61,727 bases of DNA, from NCBI GenBank assembly GCA_035551935.1, contig DASZMJ010000220.1:1-61727 (forward strand), read 5' to 3'. Below are positions 49,417 to 59,270 of the stretch, one piece after another. The notes beneath the pieces are model-generated. The model saw only the letters and a list, made by a program, of their open reading frames with translations. It searched no databases and had not been told where the DNA came from. Numbering within the stretch: position 1 is the first letter of the stretch; each line of letters begins with the position of its first letter. This stretch comes from DASZMJ01 sp035551935 (lineage in GTDB: Bacteria; Planctomycetota; Planctomycetia; Isosphaerales; Isosphaeraceae). Position numbers and translations under genes: made by a program.

Positions 49417-51810
49417 TCAGCTCATGTTCGAGAATCTACGTAACGTCCATTCGGCCGACAGCAACGCGACGAACAGGGCGAACGTCAACGGATGCCAGGT
49501 CGAGACCTCGCGACGGTCGGTGAAGCTGGCCGACCTCGGGGCGATGGCATCGGGGAGGCGGTGCAGATCCTCCTCGCGGTAGAAGGCGCCGCCGCCGAGC
49601 TTCGCCAGGGTGCGGAGGGCCGTCGCGGGGAGCCCGGCGGCCTGAGACTCGTCGTCGGGCGGCGGGTCGACGCGGAACTCGATCGCCGCCGGCTCCGGGG
49701 CGGCGAGCCGGAACGCGAACCGCCCCGCGGCGTCGTTGGCCAGGGTCGCGCGGTACTCGCCCGGCCGCCCGGGCACGGCGCGGAGCTCAATCGCCCGGGA
49801 TGTCGGCGAGCCGGAGGGGGCGTCGAGCGCCTCGAGCCGCGCCGTGACGCGCTCGCGGGTCCAGGGTTGATAATCCGAGTCGAGCAATCGCGCGAAGATG
49901 GAGGAAGGCTGTCCGACGGTCATCGCCGGCCGTTCGGGCGCGAGCCGGACGCGGCTCGACCCGCCGAGGAGGTGCGGCAGGCCGGCGCGGTAGATGACCT
50001 GGCCCCAGAACCGGGCGAAGTGGCGGTCGCCGGCGTTGAGCCGCCAGCGCCAGGTCTCGTCTCCGGCGAGGAACAGGCACGTGCCCCGGCCGTATGGCTG
50101 CGCGGCCAGCCACGGCAAGGGTGCCCCGTCGGCGGTGAGCGACGGATGGACGATCAGGGCCGTCGCGCCCGGCCGGAGCCGGGTCGTCGGCGCGATCCAG
50201 TGGAAGCCGGGGAGGGACCGCCAGGTCGTCAGGCTGGCCGCGGGCTCGTCGGCCAGGGCGAGCAGCTCGCTCCGCTCGCCGTCGCGGGTCAATTCGGGCG
50301 TGAACGCCTCGGTCCGCGCCTCCGCGTCGAACGGCGGCGGGGTGCCCGGGAAGTCGACCGGCAAGACCTCGGCGATTGGCGATTCGCGATAGCCCCAGGG
50401 CGCGTGCCGCCGGCCCGCGATCGCGATCAGGCCGCCCCCCTCGGCCACGAAGTCGCGGAGCCAGCCGAGCCGGTCCGTTCCCAGGGCAGAGGCATCGACG
50501 TCGCCGAGGATGACGACGTCTTCATCGAAGAGTTCGGCCCGGTTCGCCGGCAAGGTCGGAGCGTACGGGGGCCCGGAATTCAAGGCGCGCGGGTCGCCCT
50601 GGATCAGGTGGAAGCGGGCCGAGACGCGGGGGTCGCGGAGCAGGGCGGTCTGGAGGAAGCGGTACTCCCATCGCGGCGCGTCCTCGATCACGAGCACGCG
50701 GACCTTCGCGTCCACGACCCGCGTCGGCCGCCGGGCCTCGTTGTCGGCGACGACCGCCTCGCGGTCGTCGCGCCGGATCGTCGCCGAGAACACCCGCGAG
50801 CCGACGCGGTCCCCCTTCGGGGTGAATGTGAGGGTCGTGACGCGATCGCCACTGTCCGAAATATCCACATTCTGTTGAGCGACGACTTCCTCATCCAGCC
50901 TGAGCGTCAGCTCCGCCGTTCCCCCCGCGAACCCGACGGCCGACCACCGCACAGGGATCGCGACCGTGTCGCCGACGACGACGGCCTCGGGGACGGTGGC
51001 GTCGAGGAGGCGGAGGTTGCCGGCGTCGACGACGCCGACGCCGTAGACGTGGAGCGCGACGCCTCCCTTCGCGCAGGCGCGGGCGACGTCGTCGAGCGCG
51101 AGCCGGCTCGCGTTGTCGTGGCCGTCGGTCGCGACCACGATCGCCGCGGGAGGGTCGCCGCGGTCGGGGTCGAGGGCGGCGGCGATCGCGTCGGCCAGCG
51201 CGGTCCGGGGCGAGCCGGCGTCCCAGGCGCTCGGGTCGTCGAGGTCGCGCAACCGTTCCCCGAATCGGGCCACGCGCAAGGGGCCGAGCCTCGCGAGTCG
51301 GTCCATCAGTGCGAGCCGGCGGTTGCCGAGCGCCGCGCGGGCGACGTCGAGGCGCGAGGGGTCGGCGGGCATCCCCGGCGGGACGATCTGGATCGAGGTC
51401 CGATCATCCCAGGATGTCTTCGGATCGACACGTCCCTCGGCGATCGCGACGCGGAGGCGGTCGCCGACGCCGGTGCGCGGGTCGCGGAGGGCCATGCTCC
51501 GCGAGTCGTCGAGCAAGAGAGCAACCCCGCGCGGGCGCTCGCCCCGGTATTCGAGGACGAGCGAGGGCCGGGCCAGCAGCAGCACCACGACCGCGCCCGA
51601 CGCCCCGCGCAGGAGGGCGAGGACCGCACGACGAGTGACACCGATGCGTGCGCGCTCCGAGCGGTAGAGCGCGATCGCCGCGACGAGGACCACGCTCGCA
51701 CCGGCCGCCGCGACCCAGGGCGGCACCGGCCCCCGCCAGCCGATCGCGACCGATCGGAGGGTCGCGCCGCCGGTCCCATCGAGGCCGAGCCATCGCAAGA
51801 GCCAGCGCAT
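49417..51810 (-). CDS. VWA-domain membrane protein with glutamine-amidotransferase-like domain
   Basis: The 797-residue protein has two N-terminal membrane spans (about 33-50 and 66-82), then a VWA domain with a complete MIDAS (D101, S103, S105 in DDSRS, and the later ATDGHDN). A beta-sandwich region follows, then a class I glutamine-amidotransferase-like domain (VRVLVIEDAPRWEYRFLQTAL, GGGLIAIAGRRHAPWG). The nucleophilic Cys of true amidotransferases is not evident, so that domain is probably structural. One span lies near the C-terminus (LTFALFVALLSAEWTL). GAGGAGG is ten bases before the ATG. It follows the BatA-like gene by 19 bases. Confidence 0.82.
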   Translation of the reverse strand: MRWLLRWLGLDGTGGATLRSVAIGWRGPVPPWVAAAGASVVLVAAIALYRSERARIGVTRRAVLALLRGASGAVVVLLLARPSLVLEYRGERPRGVALLLDDSRSMALRDPRTGVGDRLRVAIAEGRVDPKTSWDDRTSIQIVPPGMPADPSRLDVARAALGNRRLALMDRLARLGPLRVARFGERLRDLDDPSAWDAGSPRTALADAIAAALDPDRGDPPAAIVVATDGHDNASRLALDDVARACAKGGVALHVYGVGVVDAGNLRLLDATVPEAVVVGDTVAIPVRWSAVGFAGGTAELTLRLDEEVVAQQNVDISDSGDRVTTLTFTPKGDRVGSRVFSATIRRDDREAVVADNEARRPTRVVDAKVRVLVIEDAPRWEYRFLQTALLRDPRVSARFHLIQGDPRALNSGPPYAPTLPANRAELFDEDVVILGDVDASALGTDRLGWLRDFVAEGGGLIAIAGRRHAPWGYRESPIAEVLPVDFPGTPPPFDAEARTEAFTPELTRDGERSELLALADEPAASLTTWRSLPGFHWIAPTTRLRPGATALIVHPSLTADGAPLPWLAAQPYGRGTCLFLAGDETWRWRLNAGDRHFARFWGQVIYRAGLPHLLGGSSRVRLAPERPAMTVGQPSSIFARLLDSDYQPWTRERVTARLEALDAPSGSPTSRAIELRAVPGRPGEYRATLANDAAGRFAFRLAAPEPAAIEFRVDPPPDDESQAAGLPATALRTLAKLGGGAFYREEDLHRLPDAIAPRSASFTDRREVSTWHPLTFALFVALLSAEWTLRRFSNMS

Positions 51811-51829
51811 CGATCGCGAGCCTCCTCGA

Positions 51830-53944
51830 TCAAGCGGGCCGGCCGGAGAGCCAGGCCAGGGCGGTCTCGGCGGCGAAGGCGAGCACCGTCGCCGCGAGCA
51901 CCCAGAGCCCCCAGTCGCGCCGTGCCCGGCCGAGGCCCACGGCCGCGCCCGGGTCGTCGTCCCCGTCGAGATGGACGGCCCGGAAGCCGAGCCGGCGGTC
52001 GATCTCGGCGTCGTTGAGGGCTTCGAGGTCCTCCCCTTCGCGACGGTCGGCGACGACCGCGAACGTCGCCCGCGCGCCGGGTGCCTCGAGCCGATAGAGC
52101 CCCGCGCGATCGGTCTCCGAGACATGAGCGATGGCTTGATCGTTCATTCTCTGGAATGGGATCGCCTCCCGGCGCCCGTCGGGTCGCACGAGCGCGATGG
52201 GGCCGGCCGGGGCGGACCAATCGATCGGGGCGCCGACGGCGAGGTTGCGGCCGCGGGCGGGGTCGCGGAGCAGGAGCGGCAACGTGGCCTGGACAAAGGC
52301 CGGGAACGTCGGGTGCAGGGGCCAGTCCGAGCCGCGCAGGTCGGGGCCGGTCGCGACGACGAGCACCGTCCCCGAGCCGACGGCGCCGGCCGCCATGGCG
52401 GGCGTGCCGTCGTCGAAGCACAGGAGGGGGCGGTCCTGTTTCAGGCCCACCGACTGGCGGATCTCGACGCGAGCGAGCCGGTCGAGCGGCTCGACGCGGA
52501 ACGGGGCGAGCGGAGAATGTGGGTCGATGCTCGTAGGATCGAAGTGGCGCGGGCGTCGCGTTTCTTGCGTCTCCAGGCGGGCGGGCAGGAGCCCGAGCCC
52601 GGCGCCGAGGGTTGGATTATAGCGATCCGGATCAACATGCGAACCCGCGAAGATCAACAGCCCGCCGCCGTCGCGGACGAAGCGTGCAAGGCGGTCGAGG
52701 AAGTCGGGACGCAAGTCCCCCGCGACGCCCGTCCCGACGGGCACATCGGCGAGGATGCAGGCGTCCTGGCCGTCGAGCAAGGCTGGGGCCGCGTCCTGCG
52801 CCGGGACGACCAGGGGCGTCACCGGGGCGCGGTCGCTTTCGGAGTCGGCGACGGGACCCAGGGCGTGGGCGAGGAAGAAGCTCGCGGACCCGCCCGGCCG
52901 GCGCGAGGACGGGGGGCCTTCGACCACCAGCACGCGGGCCCGGTCGCGGGCCGCGAAGACTCGGGAATACACATTATCATTCGGTAAATCGTCCGGCCCG
53001 ACGGTCGCCGTCGCCGCGACCGGGCCCGCGCGGTCGGGCACGGCGGTGAGCGTGATGGCGCGGGCCTCGCCGGGCCCCAGGAGGGCGATCGGGGCCGAAT
53101 TGCGGTCGCCGTCGGCGCCGTCGATCGCGAGCGTGACGGTCAGGTCCCGCGCGGGGGCGGGGCCCGCGTTGCGGACGAGGACGGTGAACCCCGCCCGTTC
53201 GCCGACCCGCACGATCCCGCCCTGCGGATCGAGGCCGACGACCTCCACGTTGTTCGGCGTCGCCGCGCCGCAACGGATGAAGCTGAGACCGGAAGATGTG
53301 TGGATCTCGGCGAATGCTTTCGTCAGCGCCGACGCCTGGCGGTCCCAGCCGGCGCGCTGCATGTCGCCGACGAGGTAGAGCTCGCGGTTCGCCGCCCCCT
53401 TGAGCGCGTCGGCCGCGGCGCGGACGCCGGGCAGGAGGTCGGTCGGGCGGTCCTCGACGGCGAGGGCCGAGACGATCGCGCGGGCCCGGTCGAGCCGGCC
53501 GGCGGGGAGCGGGCCGAGCGTGCGGGCGCGATCGGAACATGTGATGATGCGAACCGTTGAACCGATCGGGAGGCGGTCGAGCACGGCCAGGGCGGCCTGC
53601 TTCGCGCGGTCGAGCCGCGCCGTCGCGCCGTCGCGCGCGGCCATGCTGTACGAGGTGTCGATCACGATCGCCGCGTCGATCGCGTCGCCCCGGCCCGCGC
53701 GGCCGGCGGTCGCGGCGGGCCGGGCCAGCGCGAGGGCGAGCAGGGCGATGACGCCGACGCGCGCCAATAAGAGCAACAGTTCACGGAACTTCAGGCGCCG
53801 GCTCGTCTGCCGCAGGCTGGCCAGGAGGAAGGCCATCGCCCCCCAGGGGACGGTGCGATGCCGGCTCCGGAAGAGGAGGTGGAGCGCCAGCGGGATCGCC
53901 GCCGCGGCCACGCCCCAGAGCATCCCCTGCGACAGGAAGGTCAT
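51830..53944 (-). CDS. BatA-like membrane protein with VWA domain
   Basis: The 704-residue protein opens with the BatA N-terminal module: span 8-25, the segment SRHRTVPWGAMAFLLASLRQTSRRLKFRELLLLLARV, then a second span to about residue 78. The VWA domain has MIDAS D96, S98 and S100 (DTSYS). Further domains are a beta-sandwich (VGERAGFTVLVRNAGPAPARDL) and a Rossmann-like segment with VRDGGGLLIFAG. A C-terminal span (WVLAATVLAFAAETALAWL) anchors the other end. It follows the DUF58 gene after 18 bases. Such proteins are proposed MoxR partners in envelope stress tolerance. Confidence 0.85.
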   Translation of the reverse strand: MTFLSQGMLWGVAAAAIPLALHLLFRSRHRTVPWGAMAFLLASLRQTSRRLKFRELLLLLARVGVIALLALALARPAATAGRAGRGDAIDAAIVIDTSYSMAARDGATARLDRAKQAALAVLDRLPIGSTVRIITCSDRARTLGPLPAGRLDRARAIVSALAVEDRPTDLLPGVRAAADALKGAANRELYLVGDMQRAGWDRQASALTKAFAEIHTSSGLSFIRCGAATPNNVEVVGLDPQGGIVRVGERAGFTVLVRNAGPAPARDLTVTLAIDGADGDRNSAPIALLGPGEARAITLTAVPDRAGPVAATATVGPDDLPNDNVYSRVFAARDRARVLVVEGPPSSRRPGGSASFFLAHALGPVADSESDRAPVTPLVVPAQDAAPALLDGQDACILADVPVGTGVAGDLRPDFLDRLARFVRDGGGLLIFAGSHVDPDRYNPTLGAGLGLLPARLETQETRRPRHFDPTSIDPHSPLAPFRVEPLDRLARVEIRQSVGLKQDRPLLCFDDGTPAMAAGAVGSGTVLVVATGPDLRGSDWPLHPTFPAFVQATLPLLLRDPARGRNLAVGAPIDWSAPAGPIALVRPDGRREAIPFQRMNDQAIAHVSETDRAGLYRLEAPGARATFAVVADRREGEDLEALNDAEIDRRLGFRAVHLDGDDDPGAAVGLGRARRDWGLWVLAATVLAFAAETALAWLSGRPA

Positions 53945-53962
53945 CGCTCGGGCCCCCCGGGG

Positions 53963-54853
53963 TCAGACCCGCCGCACCCGGCCGCGGCGCGCGAGGTACT
54001 CGGTGAACGATTCCGTCAGAGGAATGGAAGTGTCCATCAGAACATAATCGCAACGGTGCGCCGCGCAGCCGGCGCGGAGGGCGTCGAGGTGGGCTTCGAG
54101 GGCCCGCAGGTACGCCGCGCGGACGAGCTCGGGGCGGGTCCGCAGGCGGAGGCCGCCTTCGAGGGCGTCGAACCGCGTGGGGCCGTCGAAGGGGAAGCTC
54201 AGCTCGTCGGGGTGGAGGACGTGGAAGACGACGACCTCGTGGCCCCGGAATCGCAAGTGCCTGAGGCCGGCGAGCAGGCCGACGACCGGGTCGAGGGCGT
54301 CGGTGATGAGGAAGACGAGCCCGCGGCGATGGACGGTCTCGGCCAGCTCGTGCAGGAGCGGGCCGATGGCCGTCTCCGGCCCGGGCTCGATCGCGGCGAG
54401 GGCGCGGAGGATGGCGCGGACCTGCTCGGGGCGGCCGCTCGGCGGCAGCCGATGCCGCCAGGCGGAGTCAAAGACGCCGAGGCCGGCGCTGTCGCGTTGA
54501 TGGACGATCAGATACGCCAGGGTCGCCGCGAGCACGCGGGCGACCTCGAGCTTGTTCGAGGCGCCGGCGCCGTAGGTCATCGACCGGCTGGCGTCGAGGA
54601 GGATGTGCCCCTGGAAGTTGGTCTCTTGTTCATATTGCTTGATCGTATACCGCTCGGCGCGGCCGTAGACTTTCCAGTCGATGTGTCGGGTGTCGTCGCC
54701 GGGGACGTACTCGCGATGCTGGACGAACTCGACGGAGAAGCCGCGGTACGGGCTGCGGTGGTCGCCGACGCGCAGGCCCTCGACGACGGCCCGGGCCTTC
54801 AGGCCGAGCGCCTCGGCGCGCGCGATGAGTTCGGGTTGCAGCAGGGTCGTCAT
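53963..54853 (-). CDS. DUF58 protein (VWA-like adaptor of MoxR ATPase)
   Basis: The 296-residue cytoplasmic protein matches DUF58: GDHRSPYRGFSVEFVQHREYVPGDDTRHIDWKVYGR is the family signature, followed by a VWA-like Rossmann domain with LLDASRSM (a partial MIDAS, DxSxS). DUF58 proteins are almost always encoded next to MoxR ATPases and are thought to link the ATPase to its membrane VWA partners. It starts 14 bases after the moxR stop codon; no strong ribosome site is visible, so coupling is likely. Confidence 0.9.
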   Translation of the reverse strand: MTTLLQPELIARAEALGLKARAVVEGLRVGDHRSPYRGFSVEFVQHREYVPGDDTRHIDWKVYGRAERYTIKQYEQETNFQGHILLDASRSMTYGAGASNKLEVARVLAATLAYLIVHQRDSAGLGVFDSAWRHRLPPSGRPEQVRAILRALAAIEPGPETAIGPLLHELAETVHRRGLVFLITDALDPVVGLLAGLRHLRFRGHEVVVFHVLHPDELSFPFDGPTRFDALEGGLRLRTRPELVRAAYLRALEAHLDALRAGCAAHRCDYVLMDTSIPLTESFTEYLARRGRVRRV

Positions 54854-54867
54854 GGGGTGCGATGGAG

Positions 54868-56013
<1,146 letters not shown>

Positions 56014-56059
56014 GGAGGATCCTCGATGGTTGCGGTCGCTCGGGGTGTCGTTCGGGTCG

Positions 56060-56088
56060 AGGGTACAGCGGGGCCCGGCCGTTGTCAC
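56060..56088 (-). promoter_or_regulatory. Promoter of the MoxR operon
   Basis: On the minus strand GTGACA and TACCCT are separated by 17 bases. The predicted start is near 56053, 40 bases before the moxR ATG. The layout TTGnCn-17-TAnnnT recurs at other promoters in the window. Confidence 0.55.
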
Positions 56089-56166
56089 GCGCGAAGCCGC
56101 ACCGCACGCCACCATGATACGGCGGGGGAGGGTCTTTGCGTTGGACTTTTTCCACAGGGGACCGGA

Positions 56167-57066
56167 TCAGCCCTTGCGGAGCGTCTCCGCGCGGGCGGCG
56201 AGGCGGATGGCGGCGGTGTGGAAGAGGCCGCGGGAGTTGGCCGAGGCGCCGCGGTAGGCCTCGGCGAAGCCCTCGGCCTGGGTCCAGGAGACGACCTCCA
56301 TGACCTGCCTGGCCATCATCGTCAGCATCTCGTCGATCGTCGGCGTGGCCACGGCCACCGGGCCGGAAGCGGCGATCGTCCTGGCGTCGGCCCCCTCGTC
56401 CCAGGGGGGAGAGCCGATTTCGGACCGGCCACTTTTTGCTGCAGGAGCGGGGAGCGGGTCGGTGGTGTCGTCCCACGGCGGGGCGTCCGACTCGCGCGAG
56501 CCGCGGTCGCGGGGGTCCTCCGGCTCGGAGTGGGCCTTGCCGCGCGGGAGGCGCTCGTTCGGGTCCTTGGGGAGCGAGGCGGGGTACGTCTTGCCGTCGG
56601 CGCCGACGCGGCCGGCGTGGGCGGGGACCTGGCCGGCCTCGACGAGCTGGCGGCGGACCTTGCCGACGAGGTCGCGATGCACCCCCAATTCCTCGGCGAG
56701 CCGGCGGTCGGACCACTCGTGGTGCAGCCGGAGCTTGACCTCGACGGCCCGCCGTCGCTCGGCCCGGCTCAAGGGGAGGCCGTGGTACAGGTTCGCCCCG
56801 GCGGCGAAGTCGAGGGCGTCGTTGAACGACCCGACCCGCACCTCCGCGGCGATCGTCCGGCGCCTTAGGGCCACGGCCGCGGCGTAGCGGTGGAAGCCGT
56901 CGGTCAACAGCCAGCGGCCGTCGACCTCGAAGACCGTGATCGGCGGGATGCGGCCCCAGGCCTCGGCGTAGCGCTCGACGGTCGGCTCGTCGAGCTTGTC
57001 GCGGAGGTTGAGGTTCTGGTCGAGCACGAGGTCATCGACCGCCAGTTCGCGGATCTCGATCGCCAT
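56167..57066 (-). CDS. ParB-like nuclease-domain protein with helix-turn-helix
   Basis: The 299-residue protein has a ParB/Srx-type N-terminal domain (residues about 5-90: LVLDQNLNLRDKLDEPTVERYAEAW, then VDGRWLLTDGFHRYAAAVALRR). A helix-turn-helix follows (WSDRRLAEELGVHRDLVGKVRRQL, about 118-142), then a disordered acidic middle and a helical C-terminus. No ParA gene is adjacent, so this is not a standard chromosome-partition pair; such solitary ParB-like proteins also occur on mobile elements and as regulators. The ATG at 57066 follows GGAAGGG. It is divergent from the reductase gene and lies 153 bases from moxR. Confidence 0.75.
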   Translation of the reverse strand: MAIEIRELAVDDLVLDQNLNLRDKLDEPTVERYAEAWGRIPPITVFEVDGRWLLTDGFHRYAAAVALRRRTIAAEVRVGSFNDALDFAAGANLYHGLPLSRAERRRAVEVKLRLHHEWSDRRLAEELGVHRDLVGKVRRQLVEAGQVPAHAGRVGADGKTYPASLPKDPNERLPRGKAHSEPEDPRDRGSRESDAPPWDDTTDPLPAPAAKSGRSEIGSPPWDEGADARTIAASGPVAVATPTIDEMLTMMARQVMEVVSWTQAEGFAEAYRGASANSRGLFHTAAIRLAARAETLRKG

Positions 57067-57211
57067 GACGCCCCGCCCTTCCCTGCTCGACCTCGGCCAC
57101 GTTCCGGTCCCTCGTCGTCCCTTCCATCGGCCGCGGTCGCGGGCGTTCCGCATTGGAAATGGGCCGCGAGCCTGCTTCAATAAGCAGCAAACCCGGATCG
57201 GAGGCGCGACC

Positions 57212-58114
57212 GTGCGGATCGTCCTGACCGGCGCCAGCGGCAACCTCGGCGCCTACCTCATCGACCGCCTTCTCAACCTCGGCCACGACGTCCGCGCCTG
57301 GAGCGGCACCGCGGCCGGCACGCGATCGGGCATCCCCTTGCAGCCGATCGACCTGACCGACCCCGTGGCGACCTCCTCGGCCCTCGCCGGCGACGACCCC
57401 GAGGCGATCCTCCACGCCGCCGCCATCAGCGCCGCCGAGGCCGTCCGCCGCGATCCCGACCGCGCCTTCGCCGTCAACGTCGAGGCCACCGGACGCCTCG
57501 CCGGCTGGTGTGCAAGGCGTGATCGTCGATTCTTGTACACATCTACCGACATGGTCTTCGACGGCGCCCTAGGCTGGTACGCCGAGGAGGACCCGGCGCG
57601 GCCGATCTCCGCCTACGGCCGCACCAAGCTCGCCGCCGAGCCGGACGTCCTCGCGGTGCCGAGGGGCGTCGTCGCCCGCCTTAGCCTGCTCTACGGGCTA
57701 TCCCGCTGCGGGAGGCCCGCCTTCTTCGACCGCATCGTCGCCGGCCTCCGCGACGGCAAGTCGCAGGCCTTCTTCGAGGACGAGTATCGCACGCCGCTCG
57801 ACTACCATACTGCGGCAAACATTCTGATTCAACTTCTAGAAAATACGTTCAACGGACTCGTCCACGTCGGCGGGCCCGAGCGGCTGAGCCGCTTCGAGCT
57901 GTTCCGGCGGGCGGCCGGCCCGCTGGGGATCGATCCGGGCCTCGTCCGCGCCAATCGCCGCGCCGACGTCGAGTCGATCGAACCCCGGCCAGCCGACCTC
58001 TCGCTCGACACGACCTTGCTCGCCGCACTCCTGCCCGGCCTGTGCCGCCCCGCGATCGAGGAGGCGCTGGCCGGACTTGGACGGTCGCCGGGCGGGATCG
58101 AACCCTCCCCGTAG
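57212..58114 (+). CDS. RmlD-like NAD(P)-dependent sugar-nucleotide reductase/epimerase
   Basis: The 300-residue short-chain dehydrogenase has the nucleotide loop GASGNLG (7-13), the RmlD-type STDMVFDG (catalytic S/T 111-112) and Y135-x3-K139 in YGRTK. RmlD enzymes reduce dTDP-4-keto-rhamnose. No other dTDP-rhamnose gene is near, so the precise substrate is open. The GTG at 57212 has GGAGG eight bases upstream; a small hairpin (CTGCTT/AAGCAG) precedes it. The last codons and the stop lie inside the inverted repeat at 58103-58184. The segment near 57808-57850 uses mostly A/T-ending codons. Confidence 0.83.
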   Translation: MRIVLTGASGNLGAYLIDRLLNLGHDVRAWSGTAAGTRSGIPLQPIDLTDPVATSSALAGDDPEAILHAAAISAAEAVRRDPDRAFAVNVEATGRLAGWCARRDRRFLYTSTDMVFDGALGWYAEEDPARPISAYGRTKLAAEPDVLAVPRGVVARLSLLYGLSRCGRPAFFDRIVAGLRDGKSQAFFEDEYRTPLDYHTAANILIQLLENTFNGLVHVGGPERLSRFELFRRAAGPLGIDPGLVRANRRADVESIEPRPADLSLDTTLLAALLPGLCRPAIEEALAGLGRSPGGIEPSP

Positions 58115-58184
58115 GGTCCGCTCTTGCGGACCTCTTCATTTCTTGAATGGAAGAGGTCCGCAAGAGCGGACCCTACGGGGAGGG
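58103..58184. repeat. Perfect 35-bp inverted repeat, family I, between convergent genes
   Basis: Arms 58103-58137 and 58150-58184 are perfectly complementary with a 12-base loop. The core is GTAGGGTCCGCTCTTGCGG, and 22 bases of it recur identically at 61705-61726. It supplies the stop codon of the reductase gene (TAG at 58112-58114) and ends 13 bases before the sigma-factor stop, so it can terminate both transcripts. Confidence 0.9.
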
Positions 58185-58196
58185 GCCATTCCCGGA

Positions 58197-59060
58197 TCAC
58201 GCACGCTGCCCGAAGGCCTCCTCGTCGTTGAGCTCGGCGACGAGCTTCATGAGGGCCTGGTTCTCGAGCTGGCGGACGCGCTCGCGGGTCAGCTTGAGGT
58301 TCTCGCCGACCTCGCGGAGGGTCATCGGCGGGTACGGCTCGAGGCCGAACCGCATCTTGATGACGGTCGCCTCGCGCTCGTCGAGCTGGTCGAGTCGGCG
58401 GAAGATGCGGTCGATGTCGTCGGCCTCGATCATCTGGTCGCACGGCGGCTTGCTGCGGTCGTCGGTCAGCAGGGCGTCGAGCGCGAACCCCTCGTCCTCG
58501 CCGGGGCCGTCGGGGTGCGGCGTGAGGTTGTTGACGCGGATCGCTTTGGCGACGATTCCCACCTTCTTCTTCGACAGCCGCAGCGCCTTGCCCACCTCCT
58601 CGGGCGTCGGCGGCCGCCCCAGCCGCTCGGTCAGGCCGTTGGTCACGCGCTTCCACTTTGCCAGCAGGCTGACCATGTATGCCGGCAGCCGGATCGGCTT
58701 GCCGTTGTTCATCACCGCGCGGCGGATCGACTGCTTGATCCAGTAGCTCGCGTACGTGCTGAACCGCGTCTCCATCTGGCCGTCGAACCCCTCGACCGCC
58801 CGCATCAGCCCGAGGTTCCCCTCCTCGATCAGGTCCTCCAGCCCGAGCCCCTTGTTCAGGTACCCGCGCGCGATGTTGACGACCAGCCGCAGGTTCGCCT
58901 TGACCATGTGCTCGCGGGCGTATGGGTCGCCCTGCGAGACCCGCTCGGCCAGCTCCCGCTCCTCCTCGGCCGTGAGCAGTGGTGTGGTGTTGATGTCATG
59001 CAGGTAGATTTGCAACGGGGAGTGCGAGGGCAAATCCCTTTTCAAAGCGCGCGGGGTCAT
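58197..59060 (-). CDS. RNA polymerase sigma factor, sigma70 family (RpoD/group 2-like)
   Basis: The 287-residue sigma factor has region 1.2 (PLQIYLHDINTTPLLTAEEERELAERV), region 2 with NLRLVVNIARGY and FSTYASYWIKQSIRRA, region 3 and region 4 with TLREVGENLKLTRERVRQLENQALMKL. The long N-terminal region 1.1 of a full RpoD is absent, so it is a compact primary-like or group 2 sigma. The ATG at 59060 has AGGAG about ten bases upstream. A strong promoter with an AT-rich upstream element lies near 59172-59220. Its 3' end is the convergent inverted repeat. Confidence 0.92.
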   Translation of the reverse strand: MTPRALKRDLPSHSPLQIYLHDINTTPLLTAEEERELAERVSQGDPYAREHMVKANLRLVVNIARGYLNKGLGLEDLIEEGNLGLMRAVEGFDGQMETRFSTYASYWIKQSIRRAVMNNGKPIRLPAYMVSLLAKWKRVTNGLTERLGRPPTPEEVGKALRLSKKKVGIVAKAIRVNNLTPHPDGPGEDEGFALDALLTDDRSKPPCDQMIEADDIDRIFRRLDQLDEREATVIKMRFGLEPYPPMTLREVGENLKLTRERVRQLENQALMKLVAELNDEEAFGQRA

Positions 59061-59171
59061 GGGGGAAGACTCCTGTTGCGGCGTCGCGCCGGCTCTTCGC
59101 GGCCGAGAATCCCGGATATGGAATGAAGGCCCGGTCGTCGGCCTGATCCGGGACATGGAATCCACGATATG

Positions 59172-59200
59172 AGCTTAGGACGCCGCACACCGCCTGTCAA
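59172..59200 (-). promoter_or_regulatory. Sigma-factor gene promoter with upstream AT element
   Basis: On the minus strand TTGACA (perfect) and TAAGCT are separated by 17 bases. A run of A and T residues directly upstream of the -35 (plus 59204-59219) resembles an UP element. The predicted start near 59165 gives a leader of about 105 bases. Confidence 0.65.
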
Positions 59201-59270
59201 CTGGTTTAATTAAAAAATCCACGACGCGATGCCGGGACGACAGGGAGCTATCCTGGAGGCCGGTCCTCCA

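Noticed and set aside
58088..58106. tRNA T-arm-like sequence GGGATCGAACC
   Set aside because: It lies in the coding end of the reductase gene, and no acceptor, D or anticodon stem can be formed around it.
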